Shown one piece after another: positions 47,107 to 58,467 of a DNA stretch of 64,000 bases (position 1 is the stretch's first letter; each line of letters begins with the position of its first letter). Made by a program: the position numbers and the translations under genes. The notes below the pieces were generated by a model that saw nothing but the letters and a program-made list of their open reading frames with translations, searched no databases and had not been told where the DNA came from. This DNA comes from Crocodylus rhombifer (taxonomy: Eukaryota > Chordata > Crocodylia > Crocodylidae). The stretch lies in assembly GCA_038503035.1 (NCBI GenBank), contig JAVSML010024569.1, forward strand, positions 62,001 to 126,000, given 5' to 3'.

Positions 47107-48211
47107 TGTCTGACAGGTGGCCATGACATCCATGGGGGTTACATGGCTCCTACTCACTTTCACCCCTTAGTGTCCCTTTCCCTATAATATCACATTCCAT
47201 GCCTTGATGTTGGTTAAAGGGTTTGTTGGGAGGCTGCCCCAAGGTCCCAGGGTGGGTTCCATCCACTACAGACTTGCCACCTAAGCAATCAATTTTGGCT
47301 TTTCCAGCCAGATTGCTGTCATAGAATATGGACACCAGACACCTCATGGACTGTGTCTGTGGCCTCAATCCATCCCTATAGCTTTGCTTATACAGACTTC
47401 AGCCCTCTTGGCCTTGGCCCATTGGTTACTCTAGCTGCAGACTCCTAAGCATAAGCCCACTTGCACTGGCCTGGTTCCTCAGGCTCAGTTTTATCATCAG
47501 CTGTCACTCCCTTGGGGCTCAGACTCTTGTCTTCTTCAACCAGAGGCCACCTGTACTTGTTCTGTAGCTCAGACCTTAGGGAGACAGAGACAAGCGGAAC
47601 CTAAAAGGGAGCCCTATCTCAAGCCCTGGCTGGGTCCAACTGTAGTGTACCCCTCTGGCACCTCTGCATGGTATCCAAAGCACCACTAAGAGTCACACCC
47701 AGTCCTCCAGAAGTAAACTTAACTGCAACAAAAATATAAGCCACAACTTCCGAACAAAAGCCTCCCCCACTGTGGGTAAATTACATCCTTCCAGGGCTCC
47801 TTCCCTTGGAGCTCTCACCTCCCAGCTCTTACGGTGTTTTGGATACCTGCCAGGATGTCTCCAGCAGTCCCACTCTCCCAGGAGCTCTGTTCCCTGCTAC
47901 ATACAAGGCTAGCCTGCCTACCTTCCTCCAGACACTGGATTTATATGCCCTGGAGTCCTGCCCCTTTCATCAGATGACTCCCTAATCAAGTACAAGGGCT
48001 TTCCCTTTTGCGTAATGAGCAGTCAGCACCTCCCTGATGCAACTTAACCCACATGCTTGCAGCCTTTATTCTCCAGCTACCTAGAAACCTGTGCTACTCA
48101 TCCAGCTCATTGCAGTGTAACTAGCTTTGACTTAGCTGCCTTACTGTGCAGCACTGTTAGCCTACTGTCCTTTCCCCTTTAAGTAACAGGGGCCTTTGGT
48201 TCCCTCTTACA
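47107..48211 (-). mobile_element. older LTR (minus), relative of the 31-kb LTR
   Basis: In minus sense it starts TGTAAGAGGGAACC and ends near CCACCTGTCAGACA. It has ctgttacttaaagggg near the start, a TATA-like gggcatataaatccag, and the 3' phrase corresponding to ccttgatgttgg with gggaggctgcccc on plus. The last is shared with the LTRs at 31.1 and 60.3 kb. The flanks atcca and gtccc do not match convincingly as a target duplication, so it is old or its edges are slightly off. No retroelement genes next to it. Confidence 0.65.
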
Positions 48212-50125
48212 GTCCCCAGTGGAGGATCATAACACCATTTTTCTAGGTCCTGTGTTGTCCTTGCCCTAGAGACTTCTTGCAGTCCAGAAGTCAAACAAGA
48301 CAAGTGGGACAGACTAACAGGATGGAGGGAGGGAAGGAGCTTTCTGCTTCTAGACTCTCAATCTTCCTGCCAGCCCGGCAGGAAAAATCAAGCTGTACAT
48401 TGAATTGAGGGCTCTGACTGTGCCTCTGATTCATTGCTCTGTCAGGGCCCCTTCTGGCTGTAGGCCACTATCAGGAGGCCTTTAGTACCATGTGATACTC
48501 CATCCCTGTGACACAAGAATAAAGAGGTTAACATTCTCCAAAATAGAATGAAAATGCCAAAGGAAGACAAGTTTAACTGGCTGAGGAAATAGAAAGCTCC
48601 CACCTACTCAGAATACCATAAGGAGGACTGGACTCTCTCAGGCATGAACAAAGAGAGCCAATTACAGCACCCTAACCTGACTCCAGTATGCCCTAGTGTA
48701 AGAGCAGCTACAGGCCTGCTCTGATTTATGCCACAAGCACACATGTCCTCATGGAGCCTGATACTTGTGAAAAATGGGCAAAGAAGAGCACACTTCCTTT
48801 GCCAGAGATAGAAAGGAGTTCTGTAGGAGCTGACATCCTTCCCACCCTCCACCAGCATGTTTCTACTTGCAAGGGGACTCCTCCAGTGTCCAAAATCTTA
48901 CCGCTTTATGTGGCCCAAAGCAAGCAGAAAACAATAAAGCCCTGTGACAGGGTGGCTGAAACACCCTGCCACAGGAACACCAAGGAGAAAACAAAAGAAG
49001 CAAACTTACCAAGAGATGCTGGAGAAACCACAGTGAGCCAGGGCAGGAAAAATGCCAAATCCTGACCAATTAAAGGAATCAGCTGGGGCCATGGCAGATC
49101 AAAGGTTGCTGCAGCAAACCCAGCTGCCATAGTTCAAGCCCAGGAGAGGGAAAGCAGCATGGCCAAAGAAAGGGGGGGGGAAAAACACACCGAAGAGGGA
49201 AAAAGAAAACAGCTGGTAAGGCCGGCAGTGAATGGGAGGCTGCCACAGGGGACCCAGCTGGGCAAAAAAGAAATTTAAAGGGATGCCAAGAGGGCATTCA
49301 GGGGTTGGATGAAAAAGGGGGAGGTGAGGTAAGGAGAAAGATGACAGGAGAGACTGCAGGGGGAGAGAACCAACCCTGGGGCTTAGGGGAGAGCCCCAGT
49401 CCCCTGACTTACCTGGTGAGAGCCAGTGAAGAGTTTGCTCAGATGGAGAGAACCAGTGCAGGAGGAAACTGCTCTGCCAGTGAACCCAGTCTCGGGGGGT
49501 GAATGTAACCACTTTGGGAACCTGGAAGAAAATGAAGATATGGAAGAGATTACTCTCCAGGAGTGGGAGAGTCCATCACAATTCTAAAGGTAAGGGTGAA
49601 ATTAGCAGTAAGGAGTAGCTGTATTAGGACCTGTGCAGGAAGGAACAGAGGATACAGCCAAACTAAGAGGAAAACTTCAGTCAAGGGGCCCTTAAGACTG
49701 AGACTGGAGCATCAACGTCAAAGATGAGTAACAACATGCCTGGAATACCTAGTGTGGTTAAGGCAGGGGATGGGGATGGTGGAGCCCTGTGAAGACCAGC
49801 TAGGTTATAGGTCTTGAGCCTATAACCAACCCCTCTGATTCCCAAGAGTAATTTGACACCTCTCTGTAATAATGTCAAAGGTGTAGCAGGCAATTTTCTG
49901 AAAGATGAAACACTACCATCTCAACAGGGAGATGACTTGGCTCTAGGTGGCATGCCATCAACCTCCTACAAGCCCTAAGCAAAGGAAGGAAAGAGAGACA
50001 AGAGCAAAGGGGAACTCAGACAGAAGTAGCAGCAGCACCTGGTTGTCTTCCTGTATTCATGTATTGCCCCAGTTTTAGGTGTGTCAATGCTTTGAATTAT
50101 TGATCAGAATCAGCCAGATACATAC
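48212..50125. other. unassigned DNA
   Basis: No gene I can support. At 48943 tgtgacagggtgg resembles an LTR start and at 49572 catcaca an LTR end, but the flanks do not duplicate and there is no supporting similarity. The 104-codon plus frame at 48751-49065 is Lys/Thr-rich with no domain character. Confidence 0.45.
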
Positions 50126-51414
50126 TGGGTACATCTACACATGCATTTACTCTGGCCTAGATTTACTCTGGTGTAAACAAATCCAGAACAAGGGTTTTCA
50201 GGCAGGCCTCTATACATGTGAGGATTAGAGAGATTTCCACCCAGTTTCCTGCAGCCCTACAAAGGGCTCCTGCCACCACTGGGGGTGGGGGGGGGGAGCT
50301 CCAGGCTCCCCCTGGGTGCTAGGGGCTGTCAGGGAGCAGTGGGCCAGAAGACCGCTGTCTTCTGGCACTGGATGGGGAGGGGGAGAAGTGAGGGCTGCCA
50401 CTGCTGGGGTGGAGACAATGTCCCCCAACCCTGGCAGCAAGAAGCTCCTAGCTCTTGCTCCCCAATCAGTGGCACGGGGCTTGGAAAAAGCTGCAAGGCC
50501 CTGGGCTATGGGGAGAAGTCTGCATGTGCAATCCAGAGCTGGCTGGGGGTTGCCCAAAACAGGACAGTCCCCAGCCACCTTCCAGCTGCATGTGCTTCCC
50601 CATGCAGCTTGGGGCTGGCTGGGAACCGTCCTGGTCAGGGGCAGGTCCCAGCCAACTCCAGGCTGGACAGGGAACTGTCCCCATGCAGGGAGCTCCCAGC
50701 CCCTGTTCTGCAATTGCTCTTAGCCTGTACCCAGCGCCAGCTCTGTGACTGGGGAGTGGGGCCTGGGAACAAGCTCCCAGCCTCTGCTCTGCAATTTCAA
50801 TGGAGAGCAGGTGCTGGAAGCTTCCTACTGCCAGGGCAGAGGGACATGGTTCCCACCTGGGCAGGGGCTAAGGAGCCTGTTGCCTGCCCAACTTCCCAGT
50901 CTGTTACCCCCTACCCCCTCTCCAGCTCCACACTCACTGAGCTGGGTGGGGAACAAACTCCCCAGCCCCTGGCAGCAAGGAGTTCCCGGTGCTAGCTCCA
51001 CAACCACTGGGCTGGTGCTGGGAAACCCTTATCTCCCAGCCTGAACTCCATCTCCCAGCCTCTACATCCTGATCATGATGGTGCAGCAGGGACTTGGAGG
51101 TCCCTGCTGTCAGGGCAGGGGGGCATAGTCCCTGCCCAGGCTTCTGTGGCGGAGCACAGCCCAGCAGCATGCAGCTTCCAGGTGCAGGGAGCTATCTCCC
51201 ACTGCCTGGTAGACAGCTGACTGGGAACGGATTTTGCTCCCAGTCAGGTGTCTACACAAGTGCTATAGCACCATTATGAATCCTGAGTAAACTTGCTACT
51301 TGTAGTATTAGGGTGGTTTACTGCCAAGTAAGCATGTGCATGTGTAGACGCACATGCTTATTTCACAGTGAACTATGCTAAAGTGAACTTAAACTTCTCA
51401 TGTAGATGTGCCCA
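50126..51414. mobile_element. large non-autonomous TIR element (1.29 kb)
   Basis: The left end tgggtacatctacacatgc and the reverse complement of the right end, tgggcacatctacatgag, form the inverted repeat. This end type (GGGNNCATCTACA) is shared with the element at 21846. Subterminal text also mirrors (atttactctgg on the left against tttactcagg in reverse near 51285). The interior is GC-rich with imperfect internal repetition of gggaac-gtcc and cagcccctg phrases. The overlapping frames there (236 codons plus, 162 minus) run on both strands and lack domains, so I treat them as incidental. Confidence 0.65.
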
Positions 51415-53536
51415 CTGTTGAATCTGAACCCCACTGGGAGCCCTGCCATTGCCTTTAGGCATCTTGAAGTTTTACCTAAAGAATAGAGATAAAGCCAACA
51501 GCCTACTAAAATTTGAAGGAGGGAATCTGTGAACTCCTGCCCCCTTCTCATGTTAACTGCTACCTGTTGGCAAGAGGAGCAGCACGCTATGGAAAATCAC
51601 AATTTTTCCAACAGCTGGTACAATCTTAACAGTGCTCTGGGAACAGATGTTTCAGAAAAGGAAACAATGCATGGCAGGAGCAAATCTGCACAAACAATGC
51701 AGAACTGGCAGCTTTTTCCATTTGCAGAAATTTGTCTTCAGAACTCTCCAGTCAGCTGAGATTAAGATAATATTTATAGTTATTGATACAGGGGCTCAAC
51801 CAAGAGAAATCTCCCTGATGTGCTGTATCCAAGGAATCAACTGTTCAGTTTAGCAGATCTCCACCAGACTGGAGTCTGTTCCAGTAGCAGGGACAGAATA
51901 GGGGAGCTTTGGGATATGACCTGTGCCTTAAGTAGGAAGAGATTTAACATTATCGTGATGACTGCAAGAGCTGGGGTTTTCCATGAGGGAAAAAAAATAC
52001 GTTGCCAGATATCACAAAGCTCACCCTAAAGTCACAAGATCCTAATGTTTCTAATTTTATAGATGGAGATGCCTCATGTTGTTTGGTAATACATTCCCTG
52101 CTTCCCAGCTATGAGAGGAGGATTGATAAGGGCACCATATTCCTTCCAGAGGGAGCTATGAGCAACCTGTCCCAGCTAGAGGGAGACCTATTTTAATATG
52201 GGATTGGGAGGAGAGGAAACTGGAACCTTTAAAGATGTTTCAGTCTCATCTTCAGTCAGTTTTTATATACATGGTTTCCTCTTTCTCAGACAATTATACC
52301 ACAAAGTTGCCCTTTTAAATGCACACAACTACCTCTGCCTAATAATAATGAAGGGGGAAAAATCACATTCCAAATGAGACTACGGTGCAACAGTCAGATC
52401 TTTGATATAAGCATGAGGTTTCAGTTTGAATGCTTTCCATGTCAGCTCACTGGCATGGCTGCATCTGTGCTTTTGGTTGAAGGAAGCAATTAAGGCCATA
52501 GGCTCAACTAGACATCCTTTGTATCCCTCTCAGTCTGTCTCTCATGTCAAATTTTTAAATGCTACATGCTAATCACTGGAAAATTTCAGGAAATGCTTTA
52601 GGCATCAATGGGCAGAACCCTATTGACGTAGATTACTTCTCCCATGCAGAAACAAAATAAGAATGAGGACCAGGGGCAGAGGGGAATGCAAAGTGAAGGA
52701 ACAGCAGAGATCCACACTGAGTTCTTGGTATCTGGGAGAAGTGGGGGGAACACAGCTGCTGTCATGGTATGGAAAAATGAAGGCATCCTTTGGGAGGAAT
52801 GAGGGGTACATGGAATGCTGGATAAGAGAGAGAGAATGCAAAACACAGAGGTCCTCACATGTGGAGGAGGAGGGTATGTAGAGATGCACATAGCCCCTGG
52901 CCTGAGTGCAGGGTGATGGAGTTGATGGGAGTCCTTCAGATCAAGGGGTAGGAAGAATGATACAAAGGGAGTCTGTAGTATGGAATAGAGGAATATGAAA
53001 CCCCCCTGGTGTATGCAAAGTGCCTGGCCTGCAGAAGCAGCAAAAATGCACACTTTTTTGAGATTCATTTTTTGATGCTTGCTTATTGGTTCATGCTGGA
53101 AGAAGTGGTCTCATGAGGAAAGAGCAGTAACTCCACGGTCTTTGAACAGCTTGACCCTAAGGATTTCAAATACTAGGAAATAGCCCCACCTTCTAATTAC
53201 AGTTGAAACATTTGAGCATCCATTGTAAAGTTTCAGCTTTCAGCACTAGGATGCAGGCTCTTACCACCAGGTGTTCCAGTTTGATCTTATGTGCCATTGC
53301 CTATGTCCTGACACTGATACTCATGGTATATGGTGGTAAAATAATGTGCAAAGCAGCTTGGGGAGTGAAAATCTTCAGCAGCTTAGAAGTTTGAGGAGAA
53401 ATCTCTGAAGTACTTGCTGTCAAGCCATGCTCAAATCTGAGCGAATTAGAATTACTCTTTTGCCATTCTAATTGGTCAAGAATCCTTGGGACAAGACATC
53501 CATGTGGTTCCCCATCAACAACTATGTTATAGGATA
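51415..53536. other. unassigned DNA
   Basis: No gene or repeat termini recognised. The 156-codon minus frame at 52598-53068 is rich in Pro, Ser and hydrophobic residues with no family match that I recognise. Confidence 0.5.
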
Positions 53537-53968
53537 GTTTCATAGTTGCTAGGGTCGGAAGGGACCTGAGTAGATCATCTAGTCTGACCCTCTGCTGTGG
53601 CAGGAAAGAATACCGGTGTCAAACGACCCCAGCAAGGTGTTCATCGAGCCTCCTCTTAAAGACCCCCAGGGTAGGAGCCTGCACCACTTCTCTTGGAAGT
53701 TGGTTCCAGACCCTAGCCGCCCTGACCGTGAAGTAGCGCCTCCTGATATCTAACCTAAACCTGCCCTCTGCCAGCTTGTGACCGTTATTCCTGGTCACTC
53801 CTGGTAGTGCTTGGGGGAACAGGGACTCCCCCAATGCCTGCTGGTCCCCTCTGACTAGTTTGTAATAAGGCCACTAGATTCCCCCTCAGCCTTCTTTTGT
53901 GGAGGCTGAACAGGTTCAGGTCCCATAGCCTCTCCTCGTAGGGCCTGCCCTGCTGCCCCCTGAATGAC
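53537..53968 (-). mobile_element. CR1 LINE 3' fragment
   Basis: The minus-strand frame at 53619-53834 reads GHKLAEGRFRLDIRRRYFTVRAARVWNQLP in parts, then LGVFKRRLDEHLAGVV, the end of CR1 ORF2. Beyond the stop lies the 3' UTR, seen on plus as ggtcggaagggacctgagta and gatcatctagtctgaccct, ending with the inverted tail at gatagtttcatagttg. The subfamily differs from the two large copies. Confidence 0.92.
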
Positions 53969-54612
53969 AGCTAAATTCCACCCTCTGATTGGGTCAGGGA
54001 TGAAGCAGAATATTTTTCCAAATTTTCTCTCTCTTTTGAATGGTTTTTATAGAAGTGCCTCTGAGATAAATTTATCACAGGCAGATTAATAATAGCCATT
54101 TTAGCTTTTCACCTGTTCATGAAGTGAATCATATTCTTATATTTTATTTATATCATCTTACAATTTTAGTGAAATTCCTGCTTTCTAGTAAGAATTACTG
54201 TGGGCCAACCCTTGGTTGAGGTTGAGGACACAAAGAAGGTGTCATCTGCAGATTGCAGCTCCTATGTAAGGACATTCATTCTAGGCACAGTCCCTCAAGC
54301 ACTGGTAAGAACAGCATTTAGGGTGTTCTAATCTATGCATGTTGCCAGCTACAGTCCTGGTTATGGCCCAAGCTTTTAGCTACTGGGAACCAGGAATTCT
54401 CTGTGTTGCCCAATGAAGCTGCTCTTTAGGAGAGGGATGGATTTAATAGGTTTAAGGCCATTTTTCACTACAGAAGTAGGACAAAGCATCCAACATACAA
54501 CTAATGATTTGGGCATAACCTGTAGGAGCAATAATGAGATCTCCTCCCATTTAGAAGTTGGATATTTCTTTTGTTTCTCAACATACATGATCACATGTAC
54601 TCTGATTGGCTA
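53969..54612. other. unassigned DNA
   Basis: No gene or repeat termini recognised. Confidence 0.5.
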
Positions 54613-55031
54613 AGTACAGACAGTCAAAAAGCCCCAAGCAGAATTGATTCAATTTTTGCAGGTTAATTTAAACTGCATAGATTGAACCTAAAAACAGATG
54701 AACAAACATTCACTTTTGACTCTGGAAATGCAACCACATACCTGCAGTGGCCCAGGCCAGAAGCTAGGGGGCACAAGAGCACTTCCCTGGGTGACTTCAG
54801 GAAACAGCTTGGGCCAAGATGAGCCCATACACCTTGGGAAGAAGGGGGCTAGGAGGAGATGCAAAGCATCCCAGGATACTAGGATGCTGAGATTTTGCTT
54901 GAATCTGGATGAGATCTGTGACAAAAGTTCAATAAAATGATTTAACTTAAGTCTGATATTACATCCATCCAGGTTTATCTTAAACTGGCCTCAGCCATTT
55001 TCAAAGCAGTTTAAATGCACTAAACTTCTGG
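54613..55031 (+). repeat. repeat family X, copy B (internally short)
   Basis: It starts ctaagtacagacagtcaaaa and contains ttcacttttgactctggaaatgc-like and gcaggttaat text matching copy C, then skips most of the middle. It ends with cttaagtctgatattacatcc and caggtttatcttaaactgg, matching the right end of copy C. It shows the uninterrupted target (gatattacatcc near 54954-54965) of the insertion in copy C. Copy C follows in direct orientation. Confidence 0.72.
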
Positions 55032-55596
55032 GCTGAGTACAGACAGTCAAAAATCCTAAGTCTTTGCAGGTTAGTCTAAGCTGCAAAAATTGAATCAATA
55101 AGCAAATGAACAGACATTCACTTCTGAATCAGAAAATGCAGCCACAAGTTAGCATGGGCTCTCTTTACTTCCTCTTCCTGCTGCCCCCAAGTTCTCTGGG
55201 ATTAGCAGTCCAGATTCACAGAAGCAAGACTCTGCAGGGCTGCTCATCACTTCCTCTTCCTGCTTTCAGGTGCCTTTGGGATTTGTAGTCCACACTCATG
55301 GCCAGCATTATGTAAGCAGGGCAGGACAGGGCAGCTCCATACTTGGGGAAAGGGAAGTTTAACTCCCCTCCTGGCCCCTAGGAGGGGTTTGCCTGGTGGG
55401 GGAAGTGAGCCAGCCAGTGAGGCTAGTGAGCTAGCCATCACTGCTCCAGCTAGGGTGCAGAGGGTCAGGGCCAACACAGTCTAGGGCTGCAAAATGCTGG
55501 GATCCTAAGGGACTCTCATTTAACTTGAACCAGGAAGGGGTCTGGAACACAAGTTTCATAAACCAATTTGACCTAAATCAGTTAAGTCTGATACTA

Positions 55597-56401
55597 CTGT
55601 ATTTTCTCACTTACAGTCCACAGGCTATATATATTTTTACAAACATGACGGATGGGTGCAGGCTATACAAGGGTGCGGGCTATGCAGAGTCTTTAGAACA
55701 GTCTTTAATGAAAATTAGATTTAGGCGTAAAAAACCCGCCTTGCTGAGGCAGGTGTGGGGGCCACGCAGCTGCAGGCATTGCAGGCTGGGGGTGGGGGAC
55801 CCAGGCAAAGAACTTGTTGCGGGGAGCCCTGAGATGGGGGTCGAGGTGTGGAGCAGACCCTACCCACAAGCCCCTGGCCCTGCTGCTGCCCATGCTGTGC
55901 CTGCCCAGCCCCGGCTGCTGGCTGATGTCACGGCAGTGGCGAGCCCTGGCGGGATTGGCTTGAGTGCAGCTGGCAGTGGCAGCGGGGAGTGGGGCTGCCT
56001 CCCCACCCACTCACAGCTCCTCATCCCTCCCCTCCCCTGCAACAATTAGCATCACTTTTAGCTGGCTCCAGCTCCAGCTCCAGCTCCAGCTCTGGTGGCC
56101 GTGCCCAGCAGAGCCTGCGCTGTCTCCCTCCCACCACATGCAGGACCCCTGCGCCCAAGTGCGCTCCTCTGCAGCCGCGCAGCAGGGGCTGCCTGGTGCC
56201 TGAGCTCCGATGGGGTGGCCGTGCTTGTGGCCATGTCTTGGGGGGAGGCTGCAGGCGGGCGGTGAGAGCCCAGTCCCCACAGGTGTGGGGAATACATGGG
56301 TGCAGTCTATACATGGACTATTTTCTGAAAATACAATTTTCCGTGGGTTATACATTGATCCAGGTTATATCAGTATGCAAGTTATATGCGAGAAAATACA
56401 G
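55597..56401. mobile_element. 805-bp TIR element inserted at TA
   Basis: The left end ctgtattttctcacttac and the reverse complement of the right end, ctgtattttctcgcatat, are inverted repeats. The dinucleotide TA flanks both sides (55595-55596 and 56402-56403). Copies A and B of family X give the empty site with a single TA. TA targeting suggests a Tc1/mariner-like or PIF-like mechanism, but the superfamily is not proven. Near both ends the phrase gggtgcaggctataca or its mirror recurs. The interior is CpG-rich and has no transposase; frames there (174 and 151 codons plus) are not called. Confidence 0.85.
56063..56095 (+). repeat. (GCTCCA)n hexamer repeat
   Basis: About four to five gctcca units in the GC-rich interior of the TA-flanked element. 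Confidence 0.85.
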
Positions 56402-56480
56402 TACATTCAACCAAGTTTATCTTAAACGAGTTCAGCCATTTTAAACTGGTTTATGTGCACTGAATTTCTGTTCTGTTACA

Positions 56481-58320
56481 AATTTAAACCAGTTTCTGAT
56501 CATGTATACCAATTTATGTAATCTCTGTCCATAGCCATTAAGAGTTATCAGATGCATTTCAGTGCTTGTTCAGAGCTACCTATTCAAATGCTAGAATACA
56601 TAGATTGAAAAGGGGAAACCCATCTTCCTTCAGAAATACCCAAGAACATTAACCCATGGCAACACTACAGTACTGTCCTGCTGCTCAAACACCACCACCA
56701 TCATCCCAAAACCCTTTAAGTTACATCCAGCTCTCCACATATTTTTATCTATTGTTAACCTCTGCTTTGTGGTAAATATTTTCTTCTTTAGATCTTTTAT
56801 AGCAAGTTGATCAGTATTGGCAGGTAAGCACTACAGCCTCCCTAACGGCCATGTGTTATGTACTTCTATTAAGACTGAGCCACAATAGATAACAGCTAAA
56901 TAGTCTCACTGGAGACAAGGTGGTATAACAGAGAGAGAGAGAGAACATGGGTGTAACAGATGGGAAATTAGGACACCTGGGTTCTGTTCTCACCTTTGCT
57001 CCTGACTGCCTGATCAGCCTAGAGCAGGCAAGTTCCCATCTATATTTTCTTGTTTCCCTACTGGATAAATGGGTATAATTATATTTACTTACCTTTGGAA
57101 AGTGCTTTCACAGCCATACAAGTGCTAAGCATTATTATTCTAGGAACTCCTAACCCACAGTCAAATCTGTCTTATCTTAATGTAAGTATGGTCTACTACC
57201 ATCCCTAGGCAGCTTTCATCACCACAAATTCCTCCTTTTGCCCTTCTTACTTATTTTTTGATAACGGAAGTGTGCACAATGGGTAGACACCTTCCCCAGT
57301 GTATAAGAGTCTTTCCTTACAGTCTAAGCAACAGAAAGGAGGAGCCAGAAGAAGGCTAAAAATATGCAGTTCTTTCTCTAATAATTATCACGTATCCCCA
57401 GTGGTCCTCTACATAGCCGTTATCAGATGAAAATTATCTGCTTCATCTAAGATATTAAAATGTGGGGTCCACCAACTAAATTGCCCAGGTTCCATATGAC
57501 TACATGAAGATTTGGACTTTAGCAGGGTGGGTTTTTTAAAGAAAAGAAAGCTGTAACCACCACTACATTTTTAAAAAGGAAAAAAATCATAACTACTTAG
57601 GTGGCCTATAAAATAATAGCCAAGTGCTTTGAACTCCCATGGTATGTACTCATTAAACTGATCACATGACTGAGTCCTGCTGTGGTAGCATTGTGTGGTA
57701 TTGTAGCTAGTTTGATGCTATGCTGCAGAGAATAAAGGGAATGCAGAAAAGGACTGAAAGTGCAGGGCATTTTCAATGCACTGTTCTTTATACACAGTGA
57801 GCCTATGTATACCACACAGTACTTAGATCCACTGCATAAAGGAAGAAGTAATTAACATCCTGTCAAAGAAGATCCTCCATAAATTCTTACTGAGTCTGGT
57901 TGACATAAGGTTATATTCAGTTATAGTTGACGTGTCTTACTCAAAGTCAATGAAGTTGCACCAGCTTCCACAAATGTAAACTTGGCCTAGAATGGATTAG
58001 AATTTTTTGAAAACACTCTGAAAAAAGCAAGGAACAACAGACAAAAAACATGTTTTTTAGTATGAAAATGACAGTATGTAAAGTGATATGTGTCTGTTTT
58101 ATTTAGAGGAAAGCTAAGAATTCTACTGTAAGTGTCATGAAAGAAAAATGCATCAAAGATACAAAGAAAGGGAGGACAAGGTCACTTCATAATGTTTTGC
58201 ACTCTGCTGATGTGAAAGGAAAACTTCCACCCCTTCATAGATTGAAGCATATGACTTTTTAAAAAGTCAATATTCTTATAAGAAATGTGCTTATAGGGAA
58301 ATGCAAAAGGCAAAGTTTTT
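56481..58320. other. unassigned DNA
   Basis: No gene seen. A short (GA)n run lies at 56931-56943. Confidence 0.5.
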
Positions 58321-58467
58321 TTAGGATATCTTTTATTGGACCAACTGTGTCGTTGGGATAGAGTTAGGTAAGCTTTTGAATGCAAAGCATTCTATGTTCG
58401 GTTCTGACTAAGCATGTGCAACTCTATCCCAATGACACAGTTGGTCCAATAGAAGCTATCACCTTAA
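58321..58467. mobile_element. foldback MITE-like hairpin element
   Basis: Two inverted arms of about 45 bases, 58321-58365 and 58420-58467, flank a loop of about 54 bases. The arms share attggaccaactgtgtc against gacacagttggtccaat, and gggatagagtt against aactctatccc. A transcript in either direction would form a long hairpin. The arms have a few mismatches. It has no coding capacity. Confidence 0.75.

Larger units (their letters stand above)
55032..56480 (+). repeat. repeat family X, copy C, interrupted
   Basis: It starts ctgagtacagacagtcaaaa and runs to about 56480. The family's own sequence is 55032-55596 plus 56402-56480, about 640 bp, similar in length to copy A. The part at 55235-55300 (atcacttcctcttcctgctt and gggatttgtagtccacac) is the inverted equivalent of 40390-40440. 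The 805-bp middle is a separate TA-flanked element. Confidence 0.72.

Noticed and set aside
48943..49578. Possible LTR from tgtgacaggg to atcaca
   Set aside because: Only the terminal TGTGA/TCACA fit. The flanking bases agccc and attct do not match and no related LTR is in the window.
50285..50995. 236-codon plus frame and 162-codon minus frame
   Set aside because: Overlapping on both strands inside a GC-rich TIR element, no domain, composition-driven.
55525..56444. Plus frames of 174 and 151 codons
   Set aside because: They cross the border of, or lie in, the TA-flanked insertion and contain a hexamer repeat. No homology recognised.
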